A DNA stretch of 64,000 bases, from NCBI RefSeq assembly GCF_014643835.1, contig NZ_BMKD01000004.1, forward strand, positions 543,527-607,526. Reading direction: 5' to 3'. The position numbers and the translations under genes were made by a program. Of the stretch, positions 34,178 through 43,449 are shown piece by piece; the stretch's first letter is position 1; every line of letters begins with the position of its first letter. The stretch is from Mucilaginibacter rubeus (GTDB lineage: Bacteria; Bacteroidota; Bacteroidia; Sphingobacteriales; Sphingobacteriaceae). The notes below the pieces were generated by a model. It did no database searches. It saw only the letters and a program-made list of their open reading frames with translations, and was not told where the DNA came from.

Positions 34178-36610
34178 ATGTCATCAATAAAAACCCACCG
34201 CGCCGGGGCTTATAAGTTTGCATGCATCCTTGCCGTCCTGACGCTGGCCGCGTTAAAACCTTTTGCCCAAAACCGGCAGAAACTTGATTTTGATAAAAGC
34301 TGGCGCTTTAACCTCGGCGCTGTTGAAAACGGCGAAAAAACAACGCTGAACGACAGCAAATGGCGCGTGCTCAATTTGCCGCATGACTGGAGTATTGAAG
34401 GTAAATTTTCAAAAGATAACCCGGCCACACCTGAAGGCGGCGCCCTGCCCGGCGGCATTGGCTGGTACCGTAAAACTTTTACTGTTCCTGCTTCATCAAA
34501 AGGCAAATTGGTTTATATTGATTTTGATGGCGTATATCAAAAAAGCGATGTGTGGATCAACGGCCATCACCTTGGCTTCAGGCCAAACGGGTATATCTCT
34601 TTCAGGTATGAACTTACTCCTTACTTAAATTTCGGCGGTAATAACGTTATCGCTGTTAAAGTTGATAACTCGGTGCAGCCAAATTCGCGCTGGTACTCAG
34701 GTTCGGGCATTTACCGCCATGTGTGGTTGGTTACTACCAACAAAACCGCTATCGATCATTGGGGTACTTATGTAACTACGAGCGATATCAGCGATGCGTC
34801 TGCCAAAGTAAATGTACAGGTACAACTGCATAATGACCAGTCATCGCCGCAGGTGCTTATCAGCACCAAACTTTATGACGCGGCCGGTAAACAGGTAGCC
34901 GCCGCGGGCGAAGCTACATCGGCAGCGCAAAATAAAAATGAGCCTTTAACGATAACCAATACCCTTACGGTAAAAAACCCGGTGCTTTGGTCGGTAGAGA
35001 ACCCGTACTTATATAAAGCCGTTACCCAGCTTATTGAAGGCAAAAAAGTAGTTGATGAATATACCACCACCGTAGGGATCCGCTATTTTAATTTTGATGC
35101 CGATAAAGGTTTCAGCCTGAACGGGAAGCCGATGAAGATTTTAGGTGTTTGTAATCACCATGACCTTGGCAGCCTTGGCGCAGCTATTAACAACCGTGCA
35201 TTGGAGCGTCAGTTGCAGATGCTCAAAGCGATGGGCTGTAATGGCATCCGCACCTCGCACAACCCTCCGGCTCCCGAACTGCTCGACCTTTGCGATAAAA
35301 TGGGTTTTATTGTGATGGATGAGGCCTTTGATTGCTGGGAATGGAAAAAGGCTACTTACGATTATCATCTGTACTTTAAAGAATGGCATAAACGCGACCT
35401 GGAAGACCAAATCAAACGCGACCGCAATCACCCAAGCATCATGATCTGGAGTATCGGCAACGAAATCCCGCAACAGGCAGATACCAGCGCCTTACGCATT
35501 GCGCCTGAGTTGGCGGCTATTGTTCACAGCCTCGATAAAACCCGTCCGCTCACTACGGCTAATGACCGTCCGGATAGCACCAACAAAATTATAAAATCGG
35601 GTGCTATTGATTTGGTTGGTTATAACTATCACCAGTTTGATTACGCTAAGTTTCATGACCGTTACCCGGGTAAAAAGTTTATTGCTACTGAAACTACTTC
35701 GGGTTTGGAAACGCGTGGTTATTATGAAATGCCTTCGGATAGCATCAGGGTTTGGCCGCCAAGCTATGATAAACCTTTTGTAAGGGAAGGCAACAATGTT
35801 TCGGCATATGACAACACCCGACCACCATGGGGATCAACACATGAAATGACCTGGAAGGTGATGAAAAAGTACGACTTCCTTTCGGGCATGTTCATCTGGA
35901 CGGGCTTTGACTATCTGGGCGAACCAACTCCATATTCATGGCCATCGCGCAGCTCATACTTCGGGATTATTGACCTGGCCGGCTTCCCTAAAGATGTATA
36001 TTATATGTACCAAAGCGAGTGGACCAATAAAAATGTGCTCCATATTTTCCCGCACTGGAACTGGCAGCCCGGTAAAATGATCGACATCTGGGCATACTAT
36101 AACAATGCCGATGAGGTTGAACTTTACCTGAACGGTAAATCATTGGGCATCCAAAAGAAAACCGGCGACGACCTGCATGTGATGTGGCGTGTAAAATACC
36201 AGCCCGGCACGCTGAAAGCTATATCACGCAAAAACGGCAAAACCGTGTTAACCCGCGAGATCCATACCGCCGGGGCTCCTGCAAAAATCGAACTGACTGC
36301 CGACCGTTCGCAGATCAAAGCCGATGGTCAGGACCTGTCATTTATCACCGCAAAAATATTGGATAAAGACGGCAACGTTGTACCTGATGCTGATAACAAG
36401 GTAAACTTTAAGATTGCCGGCGAGGGCTCCATTGCCAGCGTTGACAACGGCGATCCGGTTAGCCATGATCCGTTTAAAGCTGATTACCGAAAAGCATTTC
36501 ATGGCCTTGCGCTGGCCATAGTACAGGCCAAAGAAAAAGCCGGCACGATCACTTTAACCGCTTCGGCTGATGGATTGAAAAGTGCTACACTGGTACTGAA
36601 AAGTAAATAA
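34178..36610 (+). CDS. GH2 family glycoside hydrolase (beta-galactosidase-like)
   Basis: 810 residues from the ATG at 34178, giving a hydrophobic signal (FACILAVLTLAAL) and cleavage near KPFAQ. Domains in order: jelly-roll sugar-binding (about 35-190, GGIGWYRKTFTVP), Ig-like, TIM barrel with acid/base Glu429 in IWSIGNEIP and nucleophile Glu505 in IATETTSG, a DUF4982-type domain (VDYLNGKS-like VELYLNGKSLG), and a C-terminal Big-like domain (KIELTADRSQIKADGQDLSF). The enzyme cleaves beta-galactosides or related glycans outside the cytoplasm. It has no SusC/SusD partners here, so it is not in a visible polysaccharide utilisation locus. Confidence 0.93.
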   Translation: MSSIKTHRAGAYKFACILAVLTLAALKPFAQNRQKLDFDKSWRFNLGAVENGEKTTLNDSKWRVLNLPHDWSIEGKFSKDNPATPEGGALPGGIGWYRKTFTVPASSKGKLVYIDFDGVYQKSDVWINGHHLGFRPNGYISFRYELTPYLNFGGNNVIAVKVDNSVQPNSRWYSGSGIYRHVWLVTTNKTAIDHWGTYVTTSDISDASAKVNVQVQLHNDQSSPQVLISTKLYDAAGKQVAAAGEATSAAQNKNEPLTITNTLTVKNPVLWSVENPYLYKAVTQLIEGKKVVDEYTTTVGIRYFNFDADKGFSLNGKPMKILGVCNHHDLGSLGAAINNRALERQLQMLKAMGCNGIRTSHNPPAPELLDLCDKMGFIVMDEAFDCWEWKKATYDYHLYFKEWHKRDLEDQIKRDRNHPSIMIWSIGNEIPQQADTSALRIAPELAAIVHSLDKTRPLTTANDRPDSTNKIIKSGAIDLVGYNYHQFDYAKFHDRYPGKKFIATETTSGLETRGYYEMPSDSIRVWPPSYDKPFVREGNNVSAYDNTRPPWGSTHEMTWKVMKKYDFLSGMFIWTGFDYLGEPTPYSWPSRSSYFGIIDLAGFPKDVYYMYQSEWTNKNVLHIFPHWNWQPGKMIDIWAYYNNADEVELYLNGKSLGIQKKTGDDLHVMWRVKYQPGTLKAISRKNGKTVLTREIHTAGAPAKIELTADRSQIKADGQDLSFITAKILDKDGNVVPDADNKVNFKIAGEGSIASVDNGDPVSHDPFKADYRKAFHGLALAIVQAKEKAGTITLTASADGLKSATLVLKSK

Positions 36611-36705
36611 CATCACCCCCGGCCCTCTCCAAAAGAGAGGGAGTTTGGACGTATAAAAAAACGCCCCCCCGTCTCCCTGTAGATGGGGTGCGTTTTTTTA
36701 TAAAC
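36606..36705. terminator. GC-rich hairpins ending GH2 transcript
   Basis: GGCCCTCTCCAAAAGAGAGG (about 36622) folds into a hairpin just after the stop codon, and AAAAAACGCCCCCC / GGGTGCGTTTTTTTA (about 36658-36702) forms a second imperfect terminator-like stem with a T tail. The first hairpin resembles the GC-rich element family. Confidence 0.55.
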
Positions 36706-36737
36706 CGAAGAGCCTTTAAAACGGAGGGAAAGTTTTT

Positions 36738-36839
36738 TGTAGAGACGCATAATTGCGTCTCCCGGCGGACGAGCCAATTTAAAAGGCTTCTGATTTCGTC
36801 CGAAATTGAATGCGGGAGACGCAATTATGCGTCTCTACA
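36738..36839. repeat. Palindromic element with 26-bp perfect TGTAGAGACGCA arms
   Basis: TGTAGAGACGCATAATTGCG with TCTCCC at 36738-36763 is the exact reverse complement of 36814-36839. The 50-nt centre contains GGACGAGCCAATTTAAAAGG and a loosely complementary CGTCCGAAATTG. Same family as 3764-3858. Confidence 0.85.
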
Positions 36840-36982
36840 TTTAAATCAATCAAAGTCAAACAGCTTTTGAGTTTTTGCCGATATTTACGCTTAATGACAT
36901 TCTCATTACCGATTATAAGTCTCCGCGTAAAAATGTATCATTGTTCCCTACTTCTGTATAAATCGCCCTGTGTTTGCCCTGT

Positions 36983-36990
36983 TAATTTTG
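36983..36990 (+). promoter_or_regulatory. -7 promoter box for SDR gene
   Basis: TAATTTTG matches TAnnTTTG, 25 bp before the chosen ATG at 37015, and rules out the GTG at 36970. Confidence 0.5.
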
Positions 36991-37014
36991 TGCCATCATT
37001 TAAAAACAATAACA

Positions 37015-37836
37015 ATGGCAAAGACAATTTTCATTACCGGCGCATCACGTGGTTTCGGTAAATTATGGGCCGAGGCATTACTGCAAAGAGGCGATAAAGT
37101 AGTAGCAACCGCTCGTAACCTGAGCGCTTTGGATGACCTGGTATATAAATATGGCGACAGTATTTTACCGCTGCAACTGGATGTTAATGACCGCGCGGCA
37201 GATTTCGCGGCCATCAGCAAAGCAAAAGAACACTTCGGCAGCATCGATGTACTGATCAACAATGCAGGTTACGGTTTATTCGGCAGTATTGAGGAAACTA
37301 CCGAGCAGGAAGCCCGCGAGCAGATGGAAACCAACTTTTTTGGCTTACTATGGTTATCACAGGCAGTGTTACCTGTTATGCGTGAACAAGGCTACGGCCA
37401 TATTATCCAGCTTTCGAGCGTACTTGGCCTCGTTACTTTACCTGTGCTGGGCTTGTATAATGCCTCTAAATTTGCGGTAGAAGGTTTAAGTGAAACCCTG
37501 GCCGCCGAAGTAAAAGGCTTTGGAATAAACGTTTCCCTGATTGAACCTAACGGCTTTGCAACTGATTGGGCCGGTGCTTCTGCCGCGCAAACCGTGGCAA
37601 TGCCGGAATATGACGCGGTAAGGGCAGCTTTCCATGCTGGTTTAAATGACACCGATATTTTCGGTGTACCGGAAGCTACTACAGATGCTGTGCTGAAACT
37701 GATTGACACCGAAAACCCTCCGTTGCGGTTATTCCTGGGTAAACACGCGTATCCGTGGGTTAAACAAACTTATGAAGGCCGTGCTGCCGAGTGGGATAGC
37801 TGGAACGAGGTAGCTGCCGCTGCACACGGTAAATAA
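37015..37836 (+). CDS. Short-chain dehydrogenase/reductase
   Basis: 273 residues. Cofactor motif TGASRGFG at about residue 9-16, NNAGYG near 80, and the catalytic Ser...YNASK (Tyr-x-x-x-Lys in GLYNASKFAVEGLSE). Classical SDR size and fold; oxidises or reduces an alcohol/carbonyl with NAD(P). The ATG at 37015 is used because a promoter box lies between it and the longer frame start. An AraC regulator gene follows on the same strand, a common pairing. Confidence 0.92.
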   Translation: MAKTIFITGASRGFGKLWAEALLQRGDKVVATARNLSALDDLVYKYGDSILPLQLDVNDRAADFAAISKAKEHFGSIDVLINNAGYGLFGSIEETTEQEAREQMETNFFGLLWLSQAVLPVMREQGYGHIIQLSSVLGLVTLPVLGLYNASKFAVEGLSETLAAEVKGFGINVSLIEPNGFATDWAGASAAQTVAMPEYDAVRAAFHAGLNDTDIFGVPEATTDAVLKLIDTENPPLRLFLGKHAYPWVKQTYEGRAAEWDSWNEVAAAAHGK

Positions 37837-37924
37837 TATTATAGTTCCTGTTAATAATCAGACCATAGCTTTGGGCTTTAAGCGTTCTGCTTTCAGCTTC
37901 TATATAAATGGTATTATTTGGTAT

Positions 37925-37955
37925 AATCTACGCCGCAATTCGGCGTAGATTTGTT
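37925..37955 (+). terminator. Hairpin between SDR and AraC genes
   Basis: AATCTACGCCG (37925-37935) pairs perfectly with CGGCGTAGATT (37941-37951), loop CAATT, followed by TTGTTT. Confidence 0.6.
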
Positions 37956-37969
37956 TAACTTTATTCATC

Positions 37970-38860
37970 ATGCAGCATTTTAAAAGTTTGGCCGATATGC
38001 ACCGCTCCAATGGTTTCCCGATGCCGGAGAACCCGCTCTTCAGCTTGTACAGGTGCACCCATACCTGTGGGTTTGGCGAAAGAGAGTTTACATCTGATTT
38101 TTACATGATCGGGTTTAAAAAACTTAAGGTAGGTCAGATCATGTATGGCCGCACCAAATATGATCATGATAATGGCAGCATGATGTTCATCAAACCCCGG
38201 CAGGTGATCCAGTTTAATAGTGTGGAGTATGATGAGGATGCGTTTATTATGTTCATCCACGAGGATTTTCTGCATGGTCACTTTTTGCATAACGAAATAA
38301 GCAAATATGCTTTTTTTGACTATGAGGCAAACGAAGCCCTGCACCTTTCGCCATCGGAAGAGCAGATCATGTGGGACCTTTATTACAAGATAGAAGCCGA
38401 ATATCACAATAACACCGATGAGTATAGCCGCGACATTATACTTACGCATATCGATTCTATCCTGAAATACTCGCAACGGTTTTACAAACGCCAGTTTATT
38501 AACCGTACAGAGCTTTCGGGTAAAACAGTATCAAAATTTAATGAAGTGTTAGCAGCTTATTTTACCAACGGCTTATTGCTAACCCAGGGACTGCCCTCTG
38601 TTAACGCGCTGGCCTCACAACTTAATTTATCACCTCGTTACCTAAGTGATATGCTTAAGCAGGAAACAGGAAAAACTGCTATTGAACTGATCCATATTTA
38701 CCTTATAAACGAGGCAAAAAACCGTCTTAAAAGTGATTACCAAAACGTTTCTGAAATAGCATACGAACTTGGCTTTGAGAACCTTCCATATTTTTCACGG
38801 CTGTTTAAAAAAGAAACAGGTATCAGCCCTAACCAGTTTAAAAAACAGTTGCTTAACTAA
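37970..38860 (+). CDS. AraC family transcriptional regulator
   Basis: 296 residues. The N-terminal 180 residues form a cupin-like sensor domain (MMFIKPRQVIQFNSVEYDED). The C-terminus has two helix-turn-helix units: VNALASQLNLSPRYLSDMLK and VSEIAYELGFENLPYFSRLF followed by KKETGISPNQFKKQ. It begins 134 bp after the SDR gene and probably controls it. Ligand unknown. Confidence 0.93.
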   Translation: MQHFKSLADMHRSNGFPMPENPLFSLYRCTHTCGFGEREFTSDFYMIGFKKLKVGQIMYGRTKYDHDNGSMMFIKPRQVIQFNSVEYDEDAFIMFIHEDFLHGHFLHNEISKYAFFDYEANEALHLSPSEEQIMWDLYYKIEAEYHNNTDEYSRDIILTHIDSILKYSQRFYKRQFINRTELSGKTVSKFNEVLAAYFTNGLLLTQGLPSVNALASQLNLSPRYLSDMLKQETGKTAIELIHIYLINEAKNRLKSDYQNVSEIAYELGFENLPYFSRLFKKETGISPNQFKKQLLN

Positions 38861-38940
38861 CGGCTGGATACGCTTATTGTATGCTGACCAGAGGCTAAAT
38901 CATGCGTCACGAAAGATTTGTTTTTTAGTTTATTGCTAAA

Positions 38941-39390
38941 CTATGTTAATTGCGCATTTAGCAGCGAAGTTCTGATCAGGTTTAGGGTTTTCTTTTCTGA
39001 TGCTGAATCTTTTTCAGCAGACAAAACCGTATAGGTAATAACCGCAATCGTTTTTTCAGGCTTTATCAATCGCCAGGTGATAAGCATAATCATTACACCA
39101 TTATCTTCCGATTCTTTATAAGCAGGTCCTGCCAAAATTGTTCCATGCACGGTGGTTGCATAAGGCAAACCGGCAATCAAAAGTTTTAAATTTTCGTCTT
39201 CATTAATTCCTTCCGGAGGAATTGCCTCCATAATATTAAAACGAAGGCTACTTTTCGATTTCGGATCAAAGCAAGCTTCCTGATCTTCTCCTTCAGATTC
39301 ATACTGCCAATGCGCAGGAAGGGCAATAATCAAGTTTTTATATTGATGTGTTATGAGTGGTATTTGCTTCTTTCTGAATAAATTAAACAT
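38941..39390 (-). CDS. Hypothetical cytosolic protein
   Basis: 149 residues with no signal peptide. Central stretch LIIALPAHWQYESEGEDQEA, then FDPKSKSSLRFNIMEAIPPE, suggests an alpha/beta fold similar to PsbP/DUF1795-type proteins, but the match is loose and I do not name a family. Convergent with the AraC gene and divergent from the 39540 gene. Confidence 0.55.
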   Translation of the reverse strand: MFNLFRKKQIPLITHQYKNLIIALPAHWQYESEGEDQEACFDPKSKSSLRFNIMEAIPPEGINEDENLKLLIAGLPYATTVHGTILAGPAYKESEDNGVMIMLITWRLIKPEKTIAVITYTVLSAEKDSASEKKTLNLIRTSLLNAQLT

Positions 39391-39514
39391 AGCAGAAACT
39401 ATTTGTTCAAATTCAAGTTTACTAAAATAGCAATTTTAAATTCTGTAGAAAATCTGTAGATATAAAGTTGTATTAAGTTTCTGTTAACAAGCCTTTCGGA
39501 ATAAAACGATTTTG

Positions 39515-39522
39515 TAATTTTG
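39515..39522 (+). promoter_or_regulatory. -7 promoter box for the YncE/phosphoesterase gene
   Basis: TAATTTTG lies 18 bp before the ATG at 39540. Confidence 0.5.
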
Positions 39523-39539
39523 GCTACAATCGTTTTCTT

Positions 39540-41987
39540 ATGAAACTAAAACTCATCGCCGGCATTGTTCTTTTATGTGCGGCTTTACAATCCTTCGCTC
39601 AAACTCCGGGAAAAATTGAACAAACAGGGCAGGTATTATTGCCCAACGGCTGGAAGCTTAGTCCCGCAGGCAGGTCTTTACCGCTCGGTGATCTACCGTT
39701 AAACATGCAGCTTTCCGTGTCGGGTAAATTATTAGCTGTTACCAACAACGGCCAAAGCACCCAGTCGGTACAGCTCATCGACCCTAAAAATGAAAAACTG
39801 CTTGATGAAGTAGTGGTTAAAAAATCATGGTACGGACTTGCTTTCAGTCGTGATGAAAAAAAACTATATGCATCGGGCGGTAATGACAACTGGATCCTGG
39901 TATTCAACATCGCCGGTAGCAAATTGGGCACCCCGGATACCATCAAATTAGCACCGAATGCCTGGCCCAAAAATAAGGTTTGCCCTACCGGCATGGTAGC
40001 TAACAAAAGTAACAGCCGCCTGTATTCGGTGACAAAGGAAGACAGCACCCTTTATATTATCGATCCTGATAAAAAAGACATTCTGAAACAGGTAAAACTC
40101 CCTGCTGAAGCTTACAGCTGCATTTTATCGCCCGATGAAAAAACGCTGTACATCTCTTTATGGGGTGGTGATATGCTTGGCTTTTATAACATAGCTACGC
40201 AAACGCTCAGCACCATTAAAACCAGCAGCCATCCTAACGAACTGCTTTTAGATAAGAAAGGGAAATTCCTGTATGTGGCCGATGCTAATGACAATGCCGT
40301 ATCTGTAGTAAATACAGCTACACACAAGATAATAGAAACCATCTCTACCGCGCTTTATCCTACCCGCCTCACCGGTTCAACCAGCAATGGCCTGGCCTTA
40401 TCGCCAAACGGAAAAACGCTTTATATAGCCAACGCGGATAACAATTGCCTTGCTTTATTTGATGTTACTATGCCGGGCAGTAGCAAAAGCAAGGGCTTTA
40501 TCCCGGTAGGCTGGTACCCAACCAACGTAAAAGTATTGGGCAATAAAATCCTGGTATCAAACGGCAAAGGGTTTTCATCAATGGCCAATCCTAAAGGGCC
40601 GCAGCCGGTTAAAAAAACCGATAACAGCGGTTACAAGCAAGGGGCCATCAACAGCCGGGAGCAATACATAGGTGGCCTGTTTAAAGGTACGCTGTCATTT
40701 ATCAACAGCCCGTCTGATGCCGAACTGAAAACTTACACCAAACAAGTTTACGCCAATACACCGTTTACAGCTAAAGTTGAAAAAACAGCCAAGGGAGAAG
40801 AAGGCAATCCCATTCCGCGGCGCCTGGGCGAAAAGTCGCCTATTAAATATGTGTTCTATATTATTAAAGAAAACCGCACTTACGACCAGGTTTTAGGCGA
40901 TATGCCGCAAGGGAACGGCGACACTTCGTTGTGCATCTTCGGCAATAAAGTAACGCCTAACCATCACGCTATTGCCAATGAATTTGTACTACTTGATAAC
41001 TTTTACGTTGATGCGGAGGTAAGTGCCGACGGCCACAACTGGAGCATGGCTGCTTATGCTACCGATTTTGTAGAAAAAACATGGCCAACCAGTTACGGAA
41101 GCCGCGGTGGAAATTATGATTTTGAAGGTACCCGCAAAGCCGCCTATCCGCGCGATGGCTTTATATGGGATTATTGCAAACGCGCTGGTGTAAGCTATCG
41201 TACTTACGGCGAGTTTGTGAGCGATGGCAACCCCGGCAAAGCAAACTTAAAATCGCTGGAAGGGCATTTTTGTATCAAGTCGCCCGGCTTTGACCTGAAT
41301 GTGAAAGATGTTAAAAGGACTGAGATCTGGGCCCATGACTTTGATTCGTTACTAACTGTAAACGCGGTGCCGCATTTTAACACCGTGCGCATTTCAAACG
41401 ACCATACCAGCGGGCAGCGCAAAGGCGCTATATCGCCTATCGCCGCCGTGGCCGATAATGATCTTGCCATAGGCCAGTTCATCGAACATTTATCCCACAG
41501 TTCGATCTGGAAAGAGTCGGTGGTTTTTATTTTGGAAGATGACGCCCAAAACGGCCCCGACCATATTGATGCCCACCGTTCACCGGTGTTTGTGGCCGGT
41601 CCGTATGTAAAACGCAACGCTGTGATCCACGGCATGTACTCAACCTCGGGTGTTTTACGTACCATCGAGCTTATTTTAGGCTTGCCTCCAATGAGCCAGT
41701 ATGATGCAGCCGCTATGCCGCTATTTGATTGTTTCACCAGCAAGCCCGACCTTACACCATATACTGCCAAGCCGGCACAGGTTGATTTGGAACAGCGGAA
41801 TATAGCGGTAAACGAGAGCAGCAAACGCTCGGAACTGTTTAATTTTGCCAGGGAAGACGCCGCACCCGATATCGACCTGAATGAAGTGGTTTGGAAGTAC
41901 GTAAAAGGCGAAGCATCGGTTATGCCTGCACCAAAAAGGAGCGCTTTTGTAATTTTAGAACCTAAAAAAGAACAGGATGATGATTGA
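39540..41987 (+). CDS. YncE-like beta-propeller fused to phosphoesterase domain
   Basis: 815 residues with a signal peptide ending LQSFAQ (residue 21). Residues about 50-350 are a beta-propeller with YncE-type blades (SPDEKTLYISLWGGDMLGFY, GKFLYVADANDNAVSVVNTA, LSPNGKTLYIANADNNCLAL). Residues about 425-770 are an alkaline-phosphatase/phosphoesterase fold: YIIKENRTYDQVLGDMPQGN, NHHAIANEFVLLDNFYVDAE, FILEDDAQNGPDHIDAHRSP. The metal-binding Asp and His residues appear present. The fusion is known from Bacteroidota; substrate unknown, periplasmic or surface location. Confidence 0.88.
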   Translation: MKLKLIAGIVLLCAALQSFAQTPGKIEQTGQVLLPNGWKLSPAGRSLPLGDLPLNMQLSVSGKLLAVTNNGQSTQSVQLIDPKNEKLLDEVVVKKSWYGLAFSRDEKKLYASGGNDNWILVFNIAGSKLGTPDTIKLAPNAWPKNKVCPTGMVANKSNSRLYSVTKEDSTLYIIDPDKKDILKQVKLPAEAYSCILSPDEKTLYISLWGGDMLGFYNIATQTLSTIKTSSHPNELLLDKKGKFLYVADANDNAVSVVNTATHKIIETISTALYPTRLTGSTSNGLALSPNGKTLYIANADNNCLALFDVTMPGSSKSKGFIPVGWYPTNVKVLGNKILVSNGKGFSSMANPKGPQPVKKTDNSGYKQGAINSREQYIGGLFKGTLSFINSPSDAELKTYTKQVYANTPFTAKVEKTAKGEEGNPIPRRLGEKSPIKYVFYIIKENRTYDQVLGDMPQGNGDTSLCIFGNKVTPNHHAIANEFVLLDNFYVDAEVSADGHNWSMAAYATDFVEKTWPTSYGSRGGNYDFEGTRKAAYPRDGFIWDYCKRAGVSYRTYGEFVSDGNPGKANLKSLEGHFCIKSPGFDLNVKDVKRTEIWAHDFDSLLTVNAVPHFNTVRISNDHTSGQRKGAISPIAAVADNDLAIGQFIEHLSHSSIWKESVVFILEDDAQNGPDHIDAHRSPVFVAGPYVKRNAVIHGMYSTSGVLRTIELILGLPPMSQYDAAAMPLFDCFTSKPDLTPYTAKPAQVDLEQRNIAVNESSKRSELFNFAREDAAPDIDLNEVVWKYVKGEASVMPAPKRSAFVILEPKKEQDDD

Positions 41988-42047
41988 TTTGTTAACTTCG
42001 TTGAACCGGAAGTTGTCCAATTAACGAATTCTTAATACATTGGTTTA

Positions 42048-42081
42048 AGGCCCGGTTTATGATTTATAAAGCCGGGCTTTT
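42048..42081 (+). terminator. Terminator after YncE/phosphoesterase gene
   Basis: GCCCGG (42050-42055) with CCGGGC (42072-42077), extended by A/T pairs around the loop and followed by TTTT. Confidence 0.7.
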
Positions 42082-42098
42082 ACATTAATTATACACCT

Positions 42099-42968
42099 AT
42101 GATCACTCATTTAGAAAACGACCACATTAAAGTAGCTATCGACACCAAAGGCGCTCAACTGAGTTCATTTATCAATAAAGCTACAGGTATTGAACATATG
42201 TGGCAGGCTGATGAAAAAATATGGCCATGGCATGCCCCCAATCTTTTCCCGGTAGTAGGCGGCCTCATTAACAATGAACTTTTGGTTGATGGTGAAAAGT
42301 TTGCCATGTCGCGCCATGGTTTTGCAAGGCAGTCGGAATTTTTCTTATTAGAGTCGGATGAGACATCGGCAAGCTATTCGTTACCAAACTGCGAAAACAC
42401 ATTAAAGGTTTATCCTTTTAAATTTGATTTCCAGATCCTGTATCATCTTATTGATAACGCGCTTAGGATTACCTATAAAGTGATCAACCTCGATAAAAAA
42501 TCGATATATTTTTCTGTTGGCGGGCACCCGGCTTTTAACGTTCCCTTCAACAAAGGCGAAAACTACGAGGACTATTACCTGGAGTTTGAAACCGAAGAAC
42601 ATTTTAACACTCACCTTTTATCAAAAGATGGCTTTTTTAACGGCATAACCCATCCTGTGCCAACTCCCAACAAAAAACTTTACTTAACCCGCGACCTTTT
42701 TAAGGATGACGCGCTTGTTTTTAAAGATCTAAAATCGCGCATGGTGACTATTAAAAGCGATAAACATGATCAAACCTTAGCGCTTGAATTTCCTCATTTT
42801 AATTATCTTGGTTTATGGGCCAAACCGGGGGCTGATTTTGTTTGCATAGAACCATGGCTTGGCTGTGCCGATACCGAAGGCAAACACGTTGACATTAAGG
42901 ATAAAGAAGCTATCCAAAAATTAAGCGTGGGGCATGTTTTTGAATCGGCCTATTTTGTTTGCTTATAA
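42099..42968 (+). CDS. Aldose 1-epimerase-like protein (LacX type)
   Basis: 289 residues. KGAQLSSFINKATGIEHMWQ, PNLFPVVGGLINNELLVDGE, MSRHGFARQSEF and YFSVGGHPAFNVPF are the galactose mutarotase superfamily pattern in its LacX branch; the His residues of HGFAR and GGHPAF are the expected active-site positions. WLGCADTEG near residue 265 is also conserved. It probably epimerises an aldose or sugar phosphate in the cytosol. Lactose/galactose use with the GH2 enzyme upstream is possible but not shown. Confidence 0.9.
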   Translation: MITHLENDHIKVAIDTKGAQLSSFINKATGIEHMWQADEKIWPWHAPNLFPVVGGLINNELLVDGEKFAMSRHGFARQSEFFLLESDETSASYSLPNCENTLKVYPFKFDFQILYHLIDNALRITYKVINLDKKSIYFSVGGHPAFNVPFNKGENYEDYYLEFETEEHFNTHLLSKDGFFNGITHPVPTPNKKLYLTRDLFKDDALVFKDLKSRMVTIKSDKHDQTLALEFPHFNYLGLWAKPGADFVCIEPWLGCADTEGKHVDIKDKEAIQKLSVGHVFESAYFVCL

Positions 42969-43057
42969 ACATTTGGGTTACAATAATTTTATACTTCGGT
43001 AAAACATTTTTCGCACTTTTTCTCTTTCATAGAAAGAATCACTTAAATATTAAAACT

Positions 43058-43396
43058 ATGAAAACTAAAGTTTATTTATTAGCCCTCACCATGCTGCTGT
43101 CATTTACAGCGTTGAACACCTTTGCTGCTGATAGCCACGCGCTTACCCCACTAAGCAAGGAAGAAATAGCAACCATGACAACCGAGCAAAAACAAGCCCG
43201 TGTTGAGGAGATCAAGGCCCGTGTAAATGAGATCAAAGCAATGGATAAATCGGAGCTTACCAAAGCTGAACGTAAGGAATTGCGTACCGAATTAAAATCA
43301 ATGAAAAAAGAAGCCAATGCCCTTGGCGGCGGCGGTATTTACCTTTCTGTTGGTGCAATTATCATCATCATTTTGGTATTGATCCTGATATTATAA
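43058..43396 (+). CDS. Small exported coiled-coil protein with C-terminal membrane helix
   Basis: 112 residues from the ATG at 43058. Signal peptide (MLLSFTALNTFAA), then a heptad-like charged helix from about 35-85 (TTEQKQARVEEIKARVNEIK, AMDKSELTKAERKELRTELK), then GGGG and a hydrophobic C-terminal helix (LSVGAIIIIILVLILIL). Similar short proteins recur in Bacteroidota genomes and are sometimes mislabelled seryl-tRNA synthetase because of the coiled coil. Role unknown; the design is that of a membrane-tethered periplasmic rod. Confidence 0.7.
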   Translation: MKTKVYLLALTMLLSFTALNTFAADSHALTPLSKEEIATMTTEQKQARVEEIKARVNEIKAMDKSELTKAERKELRTELKSMKKEANALGGGGIYLSVGAIIIIILVLILIL

Positions 43397-43415
43397 TTTG
43401 AATCGTCTTGTATAA

Positions 43416-43449
43416 AAAACGCCTCCGACGAAAATCGGGGGCGTTTTCT
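43416..43449 (+). terminator. Terminator after small coiled-coil gene
   Basis: AAAACGCCTCCGA (43416-43428) pairs with TCGGGGGCGTTTT (43435-43447) with one wobble, then CTTT. Confidence 0.75.

Noticed and set aside
34178-42968. Polysaccharide utilisation locus around GH2 and LacX-like genes
   Set aside because: No SusC/SusD pair, no hybrid two-component system and unrelated genes in between.
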